Assembly: GCF_900496995.4 (NCBI RefSeq)
Contig: NC_044007.1
Coordinates: 70,904,742 to 70,968,741 of the forward strand
Direction: 5' to 3'
Length of the DNA: 64,000 nt
Source of the DNA: Aquila chrysaetos chrysaetos
Lineage: Eukaryota > Chordata > Aves > Accipitriformes > Accipitridae
The translations under genes and the position numbers were made by a program. Below the pieces are notes generated by a model. It was not told the DNA's origin. It did not search any database and was given only the letters and a program-made list of their open reading frames with translations. Below are positions 11,401-26,400 of this stretch, piece by piece (positions within the stretch are counted from its first letter, which is position 1; each line of letters opens with the position of its first letter).

Positions 11401-14400
11401 GCTTTTTAGCATGTATATTCAGATCTTGGTTTTAGGTGTTTTTTTCTTACCCTAGGGGGTTGAACTACTAGTCTTAGCTTTTCATAAAGGTTTCTGTGTA
11501 TCTTTTAAGTTTATACTCTATTTTTAGTTTCAGTACGTTTCTGAAGTACAAATCTTGTTTTGTTTTGTCCCATTTCTAGAGCTTAACTTTTAATGAGACA
11601 AGTTCCAGCCTGTTTACTTTTTTTCTTCAAATGATACAAAACAACATCCTGGAGATTGGGAGCAGGTAAAAAAGAAGTTCATTTTTCTTTGTATAGTGTG
11701 TTTGGGTTTTTTTGGTTGGTTGTTTTTTTCTGTTAAGCAGGATACTTTTAATTGGCTCAGGGGATTTTTGATAACTGCCTTTTAAAGATTTTTATTTCAT
11801 GTTAATTTGAAATCTGTTTATCAGTTTAAGATCTGTAAAAGCATGAAGAGTTTGATATCAGATTTATATCGAATAAAATCTTTCTTTCCCATCTAGATGA
11901 TGTTAACTATACACAGAATGCATTATTCTGTGAATACGTAACCTTATTCCTTTGAAAGTGCAGATGTAGAGCAAAAGAAAAATACCTTAAAATGTTGGGA
12001 TCCATAGTGGTGAACAAAAGCAAGGTGACATCCAAGCAATCATGCAAAAGCCTTGTTAGTCTTTTCTCCGTAGTGCAAAATTAAACCTTTTCTGCATGGC
12101 CTTGCTATTTGGCAAGTTACAATAAAAATAAAAGGCAATAAAGTAAAAATTAAAATTACTGGCAACTCCAAAATTAGGAATCAGATGTTATAGAGAGTAG
12201 TAATGCAGATTTCTTCTTGTGTTGCTAGAGATACTGATCTGGTACTTAATATTTTGCCTCTAGGTGGCAAATGTGTACCAGGTCTCAAAAGGAAGTACTT
12301 GCATGATCTTTTTTTGTAAATTCAGAGTGAGGTATATTAGAATGAATAGCTTCTTGCTCTTGGAAAAATACCTTTATTTAGAATACTTAATCTCACAGAA
12401 TTGAGAGAGGGGGAGAAAAGCTTTTAAGGAGGCAAATAGAAGAGCGTTTATAGGTTTTTCTGGCATCGATGCTTACACTCCCTTTGGCAGGATCATGAGA
12501 ATGCTGACGTGGCATGCCGTTAATACGGACTGACCAACATCAGTATGTTTAATAAAAGTTTAATGGTTTTAAAGAAAGCACACCCTGAGAAAGCCAACCT
12601 CACATTTACTTAAATTCAGTCACAGCTTAGCTGAAAAAATGCTGTTTGTCCTGGAATGAATTTGCCCTTTTTAAGTAGCTCATTCTCATTTGCAGTTTTG
12701 GGGTTTTTTTTTGGAACAAATAAGTTTAGTAAATGAATACACTCTTTACCTGATGGTTCTCAAAAAGCCATCACAGTTAGTTATCATTCACTTGATGTTT
12801 TGAGAAAAATGCTGATTTTTGAGCTGGGGACCTAGAAGGAATCTTTTAATACCATTTGATAGATTTATCAAAGCCTGGAAAAATGTAAAATTACTACTAG
12901 AAAAATTTGCACAGGACTGAAAACATAGCTAAGTTCACTGCTAGAATGTAGTATGTGGCTCTGGTGTCCAGTTGCATAATTTCATTCTCTTCAGTTTCAC
13001 TAAGCCATTCATGTAGTAATAGTAAAATTGACATTATAATATAATATCTCAAAGGAGTGTTGTGAAATACTTCAAAGGAGTGTTGTGAAAATAATTCCCT
13101 TGGGTTTTGTGAGGCACACTCATTCCGTTGCTGCCAGCATGGAAAAATCGGCAAGGTAATGGGGAACTCTTGTCTTCAGTAGCTTATCTGTATTTGATAC
13201 ATTACTATTACTACGTGTGGTTTTACTGTCTTTATACAAGGAACAGTATAGGGGAAGTATTAATGAACCTGCCCTTGGCTATGTCTGTATGAGTTATTTG
13301 AAGCCATGAGAAACAAGATTTACTCTTCTGCAAAATGACAGCTGACAACTTCAGTGAACTTTTCAAGCGGGGAGGTGGAGAGAGGCTGAGTATAATTACA
13401 AATAGTAAGGGTTAGCATTTCACAGGAGGGTAGTGGTTTTTCCTGATTAGAAGTAAGATAGCTTCATGCCTGAGCTGTTAAATGAGGAAATAAATGTGTT
13501 TTACAGTACAGCTGGGATGTATAAAACCAGATCACATGCTCTATTGGGCTAAGCCATCAGAAATTTCCCTAAAATTAAAGTGATATTTATTTGGGGGGGG
13601 AAAAAACCCCACCAAACCAACCAACCAAAAAAAAAACCCCAAAACCAGAAACCCAAGAAAATATTTTCCTTGGCCAGATCATGCTGTGCAAGTATAAACA
13701 AAAAATAAACACCTCAATAATAATTTAAAATAAATAAATTATAGTTTGAAAGATTTGTCCAGTGCACTTTGTTTCTTGTACAAGAACACTTGTTTTGAAT
13801 CTATGTAAGATGTAACATAAAGAATTACAAAGCTTAAATGAAGGGTGGCTCCGCAGCTGAAGGAGGAAGGAGGCATTGTGGTTTGAGATCAGATATAAAA
13901 TTTCTTTCATTTAATGACAGTTGTCTACTGGAGTTTGATAATAAGAAAGGAATAAGTGTATTAGTGGTTTTTTTCACTGTTTAACTTAAAACTTCTGGAG
14001 CCATATGTAGATTCTCAGAGGAAAGAACATACAAATTTAAGTAAGGCTAACTAGCAGGCATGTAGCATATTTCTTATTGAAACACATAAGTTATGCTTGG
14101 GGAAAAAAAAAGGTAAATTTTTAATGGCTCTTGCAATCTTCTTGCTGCATGTTTTGATTTTTTTTTTTTCTTTTATTCTTTACTAGGTACTACTTACAGT
14201 GCTGCGGAATTCCACAGGGCTCCATTTTGTCAACCTTACTTTGCAGCTTATGCTATGGAGACATGGAAAACAAATTGCTCTGTGGAGTACAGCAGGATGG
14301 GTAGGGATGTTTTGTTCTGTGCTCTGTTACAGTAGTGCATAATATAGGGTATATGTGTTAGACATTTTCTCTGAAGTTTAATTTTGAATTTCAAGGATTT

Positions 14401-17400
14401 CCCACTCTCCATTAGGAGTGTAGTGCACACAAACATCTCTGCAGCTTCAGTGTCACCGTGGTTGTTTAGTGGGGGAATTTCCCTGTTTGTGATAAGATTG
14501 GAACGAAAAGCGCTTAAAAGAAGCTTTCCCAGATCTGTGGGTAGGAGACTTGCTCTTACAAAGAGCACAGTATTTAGAGATGCTGTAAAGAGCCTGACAA
14601 GCTCTTCTTGTACATCTGGGAAGTTTATGGTTCTCCCACACTCATTCCCACAACATCTGTGGTCTTCTGTCCTCAGACAAGATAGGATGTTCATTACAGG
14701 CTTTCTGATATTCCAGGTTTCTGCCTGATGGTTTTCCAATCCACTGTCTGTATATCTTAACTTTTTATCAAGGTCACAGCTTTATTGCAGATTTTTTACA
14801 AGGCATAAGGCATGCTGGTTCTTGTTTGAAGCCCTGTGTGGCTCTTGGTACATCTTCTAAGTCTTTGTGCCCTGCTCATGCTTGCTGCTTAGGAACTTGA
14901 CAGAAAGCTCGCCTGATAAAAGCTCTACCTCTTTATTAGCTGTGAATACTTTGGGGTCCCTTTTACCTCCATATGAACTGATCCCCAGGTGAATCCCAGA
15001 CTAGGGTCTTTAGGCATGAGCTGGACCCTGAAGCTTGTCTGTGTTCACACATCTCCCTCCATTGCTATGAATTCTGTCCTAAGAAAGAAAAAAGAAACTA
15101 AGAAGTGTGTAGGAGGACTCGAGATAAGGGTATCTGTCTGGTGTCTCTTCTTGGGAGGCTCACTGGTTAATGGAAAGTCTCAGAATTTTAAACATTTCTC
15201 TACACAAGTAGTAGGGTTCTTCTCGTAGGCTTTAGGATGCTGTGATGATATGAGTCTAAACAGCTATATTTTGCTTTTAAAGGATGTTGCTTATACATAC
15301 TGAAATTATGAAAGTGATTCAGAAGAATGCACTCTTTAATGTAGCAGCTGTTTTTATATAGAGGAGATTTTAGAATGTTACTGAGGTGTCTGTTGAATGA
15401 TTTTGATAGTTTCATTTGACCTTTAAGTCAAAAAAATAACCTGGCTATTGACTTGGCTAGGCAAAGGTGCAGCTGATCTGATCATAGTGATGGCAATACT
15501 CCTGCTTTGAAGAGGAGACTGGATGAGATCATCTTCAGAGCTTCCTGTCTATGATCTACTAGGCAGGATTTATCAGAAAAATATGGGCATGCCTGGGGCC
15601 TGAATTCTGTTGAAAAAGAAAATTCCAGCCTCTACAGTGGTAGGTGGTGGTGTGTTTTACATTCAAGTTATAGCTTCACAAGCAAGATACTACATGGTAA
15701 ATGAAGATACAGAGTTAGAGCACATCAAGAATCTGGTATCTGCTTGTGTACCTGGTATTACACTTCCTTTCTTTGTCTTGTGGATTAAGATACTGCAAAT
15801 TCTCCCTTGGAAAAGTGTAAAACCCTGCATCCAAGAAGCTGCTATGGAGTAGCTTGTGTGTTGTAAATTCCTGTCCTGTTTTGTGTAGCCAGCCCCTTTG
15901 CTTTCTTTTTTCTTTTTTTTTTTTTTCATTTATTTTTAGGAAAGAAGCAGAACTGAGAATTTCTTTGTGAGACTTGATTTGGAGATCATATTGGCCTCTA
16001 CCTTCTTGTGAATTAAAATGGGCACGTTGTTGCTCTGAACAGTATGACAAAAATTTGAAAGGATTACATATAAAATAAATCTAACAATAGTTTCTTCTTG
16101 ATTACAGAGTCCTAATACGTCTCATTGATGACTTTTTGCTGGTTACGCCACATTTAAAGCAGGCAAGAACTTTTCTAAGGTATGCTATTAAAGACATAGT
16201 CTTCAAAGTAATAAGCATTAACAACTTCTAGGTCATTCTTTTTCATCTTTATACATGCTTGTACATATAGGTGTATTTGTTTTATGGGTTAATCATCAAG
16301 GGCTTTTTTGGAGTCCTTGCTGGTAGCCTGTGCCTGGGAAGAATCCTAATAGCTACGTTCTTGATGGCCAACTAACCGTCTGTTGCAGCTCAGATGGTGG
16401 GGGATTCCTGCTGAGTTTAATTGGGGACCTAGCTACTGACCTTGATGGAGCTTCTAGCAGCAGTTAGTAGTGCAGACTAACCAAAGCAGCTGACAGTTGT
16501 CTTTTAAGACCATTTTCCTTCAATTTTTTAAGATGTCTTAGTGACATTCTTAAAATATATTTGTCAGGCAGGCATGCTGCTACCTTCTATTCCCGAGGAA
16601 AGAATGGAACTTTTCTCTGATACAATATTGTCTAGAATTTTCTGGTCATTAGTATTCTGGGGTGAGTGTTTGATGATACTGATAGCATGGCAGCACGCAG
16701 CTCACAAAAGTTTTCAAACAGTAATCCTTTAGAGTGCTTCAGAACTACCTTTTTTTTAAAGTTGGGCCCCAAAAGAGGTTCCTGGTTACCGTGGATATGA
16801 ATGTACAGTCAGTATCCAAGAAGAGTTCTGCTGACGCCAAAGCCAGTTTTAAGGATCCAAAGGAGAGATCTTGAAGAAAAGCTTAGCATTTGCAATGCAG
16901 TCAGTTGCATCGTGCTTTTCAATAGTCAGAAAAATGCAGCTCTGTTGTGAGCCTGAAAGGTCATGGGGAAATCAGTTAAGTACAGTTTGAAGTGTAAATT
17001 GTACTAATTAGTGGATAGCGTACTTTGAAGACTTCATTTGTCCTCATTTCCTTATCAGAACAGAAAGAAATTTCTAGGGATATGGAGATTTACTGGAAAT
17101 GATAAGTTGAACTAAGAGTCTGGGGATGCCTCGAGCTATTAATCTCTGTAACATCTTTTCAGCATAATGTCACTTGAAGTAGCATTGCAGATACTGTCCT
17201 ACTTGCCCTTTGAACTTATCTGCATCTTTATTCTATATCAACTTCTGCACCAGCTGTGTTGATTTTCTGTAGACAAGTAGCCTCTTCTGTGCAAGTTTTC
17301 CAGAACTGCTTACAGATCCTATGAACTCTCTGCCACAAATGGAGTAGTAACAGTTTTTTCTAATGTAGTATTAGAACTGGTGGACTCAAGAAATTAATTT

Positions 17401-20400
17401 TGAGGAGACAGCGTTATGACTATTAGTCCCCAACAAGAAGAGCCTACCTCTTCCTCTCACTCTTTAAAAGGATGAAGTGTGCACGTGAATACATCGCCAA
17501 GTAAGACACACTGCTGCTTATCCATGAGATGACACTGCTGATCCCATGTGCAGTAGGTAATCAGCAGGCATTCTGGCAATGAAAACATCCTTAGGGAAAA
17601 CTCTGTGGAGAAAGTTCAAAACTTTTCATCAGATAAATGAGGTTCCTGTTATGTGGATTCTCCTTGTTTTTATTAACTTTCAAAAGCAATAACTCTTCAT
17701 CTGTGTTTTTCCAGTGATTTTGGTCTCAATGGTTTCTGTGAGTGTGGTTTATGTAGCTTGTCTCAAATGTTTCATGGCTTAAGTTCCTAACTTTTACAGA
17801 TTAATGCAAATTTTTCTGCATTATCCTCATATCCTTAAGCTTATTTATTTTATGTATTTATTTATCTCTAGTATCTTCAGTTTTGTTTATTTCTGTGTTC
17901 CTTAACCTAAAGAGTTGGCCATGATTCCCTTTATTCTTTGGTTTCTGTCCTTTGATGCAAGATCATATGTGTCTTGCAGCATGGTGGGCTTTTTTGTTTG
18001 CTTTTGCAGTGGAAGTTAGGCTAACTGTTTATATCTGTTTTAGGACTCTAGCAACAGGTATTCCTGAGTATGGCTTTTTAATAAACCCCAATAAGACAGT
18101 CGTGAATTTTCCTGTTGATGATATCCCAGGATGTTCCAAATTTAAACAGCTGCCAGATTGTCGTTTGATCCCGTGGTGTGGTTTATTATTAGATATACAG
18201 ACACTTGAGGTTTACTGCGATTACTCCAGGTAAATAGTTGTATACTCCAGCGTCAGCTTTATAGTATATTGTACATAGTGTGGGAAGCACAAGGGTGTCT
18301 TGTGAACAGTGTAGTTGAATTAACTGCAAAATAGATTTTACAATTCTGTTTCTTATAAAGTAATCTCAACATTCTGTTCTGCTGTGGAGCCTGCTATTTT
18401 CTTCATTCCATTCTGGTGGAATGTACATACCACTAACACCATTGAATGTGGCACAGATCACTAGTGACCAGAAGTCGTATACCATATGGTGGCTAAATGG
18501 TTCTGAGAAAGTTTATTCAATCACCTCAGTTCAGCTTCTTTCACCATTACGCACTATATTGTATCTGATATCATATAACTACATTTAGTGTTCTGAAATT
18601 GTTATTTTTTTTGTACCTTCCTAAAAGAAGCAGTAAGGATTACATGAACAGATTAGGATTAATTTTGTATAGACTAGAGGGACTAGTAATCCTTTCAACA
18701 TCAGAGGTGTTCCCTCTGGTACACTTCAGATGGTAGTGTAGGGGAGAAGTAACCTGTCTTTAAGCTAGCAGCCTTGACTGTTTACACAAAGCAGTCTGAA
18801 GTGGCATAGAACTCAGGATGGGACAATATATCCTGCTGAAAAGCTCTGTAGAACCTTTACAAGGTCTACTAGAGATGGCATTAGACTTTTGCTAAAGATT
18901 AACAAGAAAGAACTGTTTAAACTGAAGGATAATATTGCTGTGTTATTGACCGTATTTAGTATAAAGAGCCCATGCATACATTTAAGTGGGAAATCAGGAG
19001 GAGGTTTTCCATCACCAGTGTGGTGAAGTTCTTCAGTAGTCTTCCAAACCAGAAAAGCTTGGTCAGTTTAGGAAAGGAATTTATATGACATGATTTTCGG
19101 TAACAACAGAGGACTAAAATCAACAGCCACAGAGATTTATTCACTGGCTGTGTGTCTAAAAGAAGCAGTTAACCCTGATGAGGGCATTGGTGCTGCTGGT
19201 CTGGGAGACACTCATCAGAATCCTGAGGGTGTTTGTTAGAAGGCTGCCTTGCTTTTGATGAGCTTGACTTAAGTAACTGGAATGCTAGGGTGAACTGAGG
19301 TGGCATCCAGCCTAAGCTCCTGCATTGCATGGATCACAGCGTATAACCTGGTTGTCACTGGAGTCATTAATAATGGCCTGGCTAGACCATGTGTTTTAGA
19401 AATATATCTAGTTTGTGTTTAAAGTTATTGGTTTGGTTCTTTTAGCAGGGTGAATTATTCAGCCCTGGGGTATTGAAGGCGTTCCTTAGCTAATAGCCTT
19501 AATGCCACAATGTCTAGTCTCTCTCTAAATTGAATTTAGTTATAGTAATCTTGTAGCTACTGGCTCATTGATTAGCAGGCAATCTCTGTAACATGAGAAG
19601 TTAAATGAGGCTTACTTTACAGAAGTTAATTTAGTCTATTAGCCCATGGAGTTTGTTTAACTACTATTCTTTTTTCTTTTTTTTTTCTAGTTATACCTGT
19701 ACTTCCATCAGATCAAGTCTTTCCTTCAATTCAAGTAGAACAGCTGGGAAAAACATGAAATACAAATTGATTACAGTCCTGAAACTGAAATGTCATTGTT
19801 TATTTCTTGATTTACAGGTGAGAATATGGAAAGAGATGTTTGGAAATACTGTGATTAGTGATACAGAACATTAAAACAGCCTTGAGTTCTAACATAAAGA
19901 GTTGATTTTGAGAGGTAATCCATATTACTTGGAAATGTTGACATCAGCTAAAATGTGGGGTCTCATCACCTTCCAGAACTGAGCCTTCACAACATTGTTA
20001 ACTTGGGTACATAAAAGAAATCTTCAAAGTTTAGCACAAAATTTTTTTTCTCTAGATCTCTAAATCATCTTATGCTCTTGAACTTGAACAAATCCTATCG
20101 TGACACTATAATATTCCTATAGCTCTATTTCTGTTCTGTTCTAGATCAACAGCCTTAGAACAGTTTTCATTAACATCTACAAGATATTTTTACTTCAGGC
20201 TTACAGGTAGGTCACTGTCTTCCGCAGTAACTGAATATTTCATTACTCTTTCTTGACACATGGAGGAGCTACGGATTAGGAAGAAGTGCGCCATATAAAT
20301 GTGCAGTGGTAAATGTCAGTAGTAGGTCACATTATTCTTGTTTCAACACTGTTCTTACGTAATATTATTAGATTCAGGATACAGGATTATATTGATGTGT

Positions 20401-23400
20401 GTGTTTAAGTGACACTTCACTAAATGGATTTTCAGTGTCTCTTGGTATTGACAGCTGACCTCAAGAAAAACAGTCTGTTTTGCTTCAGGAGGATGACGAG
20501 AAGCCTTATCACTCATTAACCAGTTAATATTTAGAACTTTGTATCTATTAAAATCATATAGAACTTTGACCTGTATAACTTTAGGTAAAGTGACTTTAAC
20601 TTTAGGTGAGGTTTCATTCTACCAAGTTAATTGCAGTTTCTTAGCTGCTGATAATGTCTTAATTGCTCCTTAGCTGGTAATACCTTGGGTTTTGTGAGCT
20701 CTTCTTGACCAGCAGAGGAAGTGAATGTTTTCAACAATGATAAGGGAAAGAAATCAAAACTGATAAGCAAGTTGGGAGAAAATACTAATCTCTGTGCATC
20801 GAAAACTTTGAATGATTGGCAGCACCAAGTAATTGTTTATTGCTTTAATGCAAAAAATGTCTAAGAGGTGCTTCCCTCTTTATAGAAATCAGGTGTTGCT
20901 CTTTTGCTAGGCTCATACTTGTCAGGAAATGATATTTTAGTTTTGTTCTTCAATTCAGCTTGGTCCACATTTACCCTGTATAGTTCTTGAGTCCAGGAAG
21001 TGTAATTGGACTTGTCTAGTACAGCACTGATGTGCCAAACTCTTAAACTTTGTGTTGTGAGTGACTTAGAGTTTTTCTCTGATGTTGGACATGATTAGTT
21101 AGTTACTTCTGTTTGCTTTTATGGTAACACTCGTAACAAAGGTCTTTATGTTAGAGTACCTTTAAAAAACTGTCCACCATGCTAACAGCATGTCAGGTTA
21201 ATTCAGCCAGAGCTCTGTGACGCAGTGTGGTAATTATGTTTATCCTTTAAATATTTTAAAATTTCAAAATTTCTTGAAGCGATTACATTTATGCTGTGTT
21301 AATTTAATAAACAAGTGTATACATTGTTGAGTAAGTAAAAATCAGCATTGTAGTTGTTGACTGTATTCAGCATAAGCAGGATTATAATGCCAGAGGCTGA
21401 AGGAAAAAAAAAAGGAGAGAGGAAAAAAAAAAAAGCCAGCAGTTTTAAAATACATCCAAATAGAGGAGTAAGGGAGCATACAATACAAGTAATTTCCATA
21501 GAATTGGCTTCCAAAAAGACAAAAGAGTGGAGATCCTGGTCTGTGGTACACTACGTCATTTGGAGGTCTGTTTTCCTGAATTTCTGAACAGAATTTGTTG
21601 TGGGGTTTTGTTTTTTCTTCCTCTCGCACTCTCTCATGTGGGTGTTCTCTGGCTGCATGGTCCATGCTATGGAATTGCTGAGGATGTATAATTTAACTTT
21701 CCCTGCACATAAAATGGTCATTCTCAGAAGAGAATTCTATTACCAAGGCAGATGGCTTCAAGATCTTTCAGTACAAAATTTACAAACAAACATCATATGT
21801 GTCTGATGCTCCAGGGATTTGTATATATAGGAGAGGTGTCGTATGCTAACAGTGTTGATATAGCTAAAGACTGTTGGGTGCTTTTAAATGTTGTAATAGT
21901 GCCTAAGGTATGTAATCATAGTTTTACTTGAAGTTGCAAATGACTTGTGATTAAATAGGCTGGTTTTGTGAACAGGTTCCACGCCTGTGTTCTCCAACTT
22001 CCATTCAACCAGCAAGTTAGAAACAATCCTTATTTCTTCCTAAGGATCATCTCTGAGACTGCATCATGCTGCTATGCTATCCTGAAAGCAAAAAACACCG
22101 GTATAGTATGTTAATGGCTATGAAGTAGCATGTTTGGGTTCGGTTGGGTTTTTTTGGTTTTTTTTTACACAAATAAAACATCTTGAATGTGCAGTCAGAT
22201 CATGTAATTTTGAGATGAAGATCAAGAATGAAAAATAGGGAGTGCATGATAGGAATCACTGTGGTTTTTTTCTTAAACTCAATTTCCTGAAGATAATAAA
22301 ATGTTTCAGGTTTTAGTTTTTAGTTCTCTGCTGACATAGGAGACTTCATTGACTACATAGGTTTTTAGTAAAAAGAAATTTTGGAGTGATTTTGTAGAAA
22401 GAGAGGAGAGGTCAGACATGCTTCTTAATGCTCATCATTTTCAGTGACATTATTTTCCTGTTCTGTCTCTAGGCGTTGCTTTAGGTAACAAAGGTGCATC
22501 TGGTGTGTTCCCTTCTGAGGCAGCAGAATGGCTCTGCTACCATGCCTTCACTGTCAAACTGTCAAACCACAAAGTTGTTTACAAATGCCTGCTTAAGCCC
22601 CTAAAAATCTGTAAGTACTCGATTATTTTTACAATTTGAAATATGGTTAATTGTAATAAAACTTGGAATCTAATGAATTTTTTTAAGTTTTCTTATCATA
22701 AAATGTTCTAAGATGTACACTAACAAGCTTTCTGATTTTAATCAAATTTACTAAGTATAAGTAGACAAATTAAAATGGTATGTTTTTCAGCACTGTGTGT
22801 TCTAGAGTCTTGTTCTTATGGGACAGTTGTTGATACTTGGCACTCAGTAAGTTTGTACAGTTCAGAAAGCTTAGTAAGATTGGGTTAATCATATAAGCAT
22901 TCTCAACAGGTTTACTAAATGAAATATGAATGCTCAGTTTTCTATTTTTAAAAATGTAGATTAACTGGCAACTAAGTTAGTTCCTCCTGCAATATAAACT
23001 CTTACCAAAAAAAGTGTCACCGGGGTCACTTTGAAACAGAAGCACTTGCTGCGCTGCATGGGCTATATTGTAATTGAGTTGAGTGGTGTTGGCAAATCTT
23101 TGACTGTTATACTCGGTGAAAGAAGCTGTCTGTGTACCTGGCCTCTGGGGAGCTCTCTCTTTGACTGGTTGTGCGGTCTGTCCCCAGGCTAGCCACAGAA
23201 ATAATAGCATTTTCAGTTCTAAGATATTAAAAGTGAACAGCAGTAGGTTTTTCTGAAGCAGTCAGTGCTGTTGCTGAATTTAGCTACAGTGAAGGCCAGA
23301 CTCAACACTGACTTGCTAATTCGTACTCTAAATGAGTCATTACTTGGGCAGTTTCATTATACAATACTGAGAAATTCTTCAGTCTGGTTCCAGAATAAGC

Positions 23401-26400
23401 CTTATTTGATTTGAAATGTATTGCAAGCTTCCCTTGATACCTGTGCTGAGGCCTAGTGCCCCAAAAAAGAAAGTGGCTCTGCTTTGGAAGTAAGTATTTC
23501 CTCCCATATCAGAGGCTTGCAGCAACACCTGAGTGCAGTCTGATTTTTGGTGGTGCAGTGTGAATGTATCAAAGACGACACTTAAACTTTTACAGGAAAC
23601 AAACTGATGGTTGGGATTGCACCAGGCATGTTCCTGACAGCAATGGACTTTCTGTATGGAGCAGAACTCCAGCAGTCTCTCCCAGAGAAGCTCCTTCTCT
23701 CAGAGTTATTCAGTGACACCAAAACCAGAGGCACCATGTCTCATCACTGCTGCTGAGAAGCCAGTTCTGTTCAGCCCTTCTAGAAGTACCAGGGGAAGCA
23801 GACCTTCCTCTGGGAAGGGAAGAGATGGCTGTTTGCTTCACTTGGCAAGGACAGAAACTGAAGAACTGAGCAGAGAATGCAGTAGTCACACCCAGTAGGA
23901 TAATAGCTTCTCTGGGAGCTATGTCACTTCTCTAAGATCCATATAGAGCACATCCGAGTTTTCATCTCTAATACTGAAAGTTTTGCTCTTGGCATCTTTG
24001 ACTGGCAGATCACAATCCAAGCCAAAGCTCCCCCATCCTTGTCTGTGCATGCTTTGCTGTTGAATCTGACAGTACATTCAGGGTAGAGGTGCAGCCCCAG
24101 GCACCTTTATTGTCCAGCAGAATCTCACCTTCCATGGGTGTGTGCATCTGCCGTAAAAGTGGTCTCTGCTGTCCGCAAAATTGCACCACCACAGATACCA
24201 GGGAAAATGGGCTGGGAAGTAGAGGTAGAATTTTTCTAGTTTGAATAATGATTGTTGTTAGGTTCCTTCTGCTGTACCCATACAGCCCCTTGCCTAATCA
24301 CAATACTGACCTGAAACTTGGTGTGTGGTCCACGTCTAACTCTGTATGCACAGTTTCTAACCCAAGAAGGGAAAGCTGACCATCTATCAGTTGGCTTCTC
24401 TGACAGTGAGAATTGCCCTTGCAGAAATGGAATAACCTCACTTCCTAAATTCCTGGGAACTATTAATGTTGTACTTGCTGAGTATTGTGAGGGTGGAGCA
24501 GGAAAAGTCCAAAGGCAAGTAGAAAATTAGTAGTGACGTTCTCTTGAAGAGTAGTTTCCAGCTATTCTTTCATAAATCGTACCCTCTCTGAGGCATAATC
24601 TGTTCTTGACATCCATAATGTCAAGACAACTTTCTCTTTTTATCTACAAGGCCCAGTTTCCTTTGGAAACATCTGAAACTTCAAGTACACTGCTGAAAGA
24701 TCAAGGGTTCAGAGATTTTTGCTAAATGGCTGCCTAAACAATTAGCAGGCTGTGTCTTGTTTTTACCATGAAACTTTTAAGATGGAAGATTTTGCTGTGA
24801 TTGATCAAAGGATCACTGGGACCCAAATAACTTGAATGCTGTCTCTGAGAGATCTCCATTTGCTTATAGCCCCCTGAAATCTTACCTGTACTTCCACTAG
24901 CCCTGTTCCACCTGTGCTGCAAGGGTTGATACAGTACTTGGTGGAGCACTTCTGTAGTTGCTGTTTTTATGAAAAGCTCCCGAAACATCTACTAGGTAAT
25001 TTGGCAGGAGGGTAGCTGTTTGGGGTCAGCTTGTCATGCAGCTTGAATGCTCACCGGTGACTAATTTTGAGAGGTGCTTTGACTGACTGTATATTTGTTT
25101 CCCACCTGCCTTTCTCCTTCCTTTAAGAGTTGGTTGAGGTTTTGAAAATAATTTCAAACTGTTCTTGAAAAGGAACTGAGAAGGCACCAGATGTCCCACC
25201 TAGGGGCTGAGCAGGAGGGAAGGTGAGGCATCAGTGTGCTGGTACTGTAAAGCTGTACAAAGGCATCTTGTGATCTGTAGTGATAAGTCATATGCGTACC
25301 CTTGATGTGAACGTGCATCATTATCTCCATGTCTCCAAGCTCTCTGGTCATAGATGAAGGCTATTTTTCAGTCACCTGATTGTACATAGTATTTATATTT
25401 GTATTTTCTTCCAAATTTAGTAAGATACTAAGTCTTTCAATCTTGTAGGAATGCACTAAAATCTATTTAAAGAGACATTGATAGATAGTTTTCTATTCGG
25501 TCTTATAAGTTAGTTTTGTTTGGCATGCATTATTCCTGGGTAATGGTATTGTAATCAGAACATTATGCTGTAGGGTGGGTTACTACATAGCTGAGCGTTA
25601 CATAGAGATGTCGGAGCTAATTTTAAACACCGTATTTTAAGTTTTGTCTTACTTCTGGAAATCAGGTAGCATTTGTGGGTGTCAGAGTAGCTGTGACAGG
25701 GAAGTCACTGGTTCTCACGCGTGTTCCCTGTAAAGTTAGCTCAGTATCTTTATATGGCACAGCAATCTGTAGCACAGAGATAACCAAGGCTGGTAATAGC
25801 ACCTGTGTTGACTTAACTACACTTTTTGTTGTCATTTTGGAGTTTGTATCAGCTATATAAAACCTATTACCCCTGTAAGATCATGTTGTTGACAGGAATT
25901 GATATAAACTTAATTTTTTTTCTTGTGTCCCTGCACATGCCTTTCCATTACTCTCCATGGGAGAGGTTTTGGGGAGGAGGTTCTTCCCAGTATTCCAAAA
26001 CCTGTTAAATATCAACATCAGGGGCTTGTCAGTGCGAGTTGTCGTCATTCTTCAGAGTTAAGTATTTAAAACATAGTTACTGTTTAACATCCCTCCTATT
26101 ATTACCAGTGGGGAAAGGAGCAAGAATCTTTCCTTATCATGATAAGATATCATCTTATATATTTATATATATATAAATACCTCATCTGTCTCCTTTCCAA
26201 ATACAGAACAAATGTTTATTGAGCACTTCTGCCTTTCTGCACCATTGACAATTTTGCCAACTCTGTTTAGGTAACGGACTTAAACTGTTGCTAGGATTCT
26301 ACATGTTCTTCCTAATCTCTAAAAAGTCGTTTTTGTTGTCTATGATTCTGTTGACTATAGACTCAGTGACCTTCTGTGTTTCCAAACTGTTATGTCCTCT

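Larger units (their letters stand above)
11666..14186 (+). other. TERT: TERT intron 8
   Basis: About 2.5 kb. It holds a 23-bp-period tandem duplication at 13049-13093 and an A/C-rich low-complexity tract at about 13595-13650. The polypyrimidine tract before exon 9 is long (about 14157-14180). No coding content recognised. Confidence 0.8.

Noticed and set aside
14248-14739. 163-codon minus-strand frame overlapping TERT exon 9
   Set aside because: Its C-terminal end is antisense to a conserved TERT exon; the rest runs through intron and resembles nothing.
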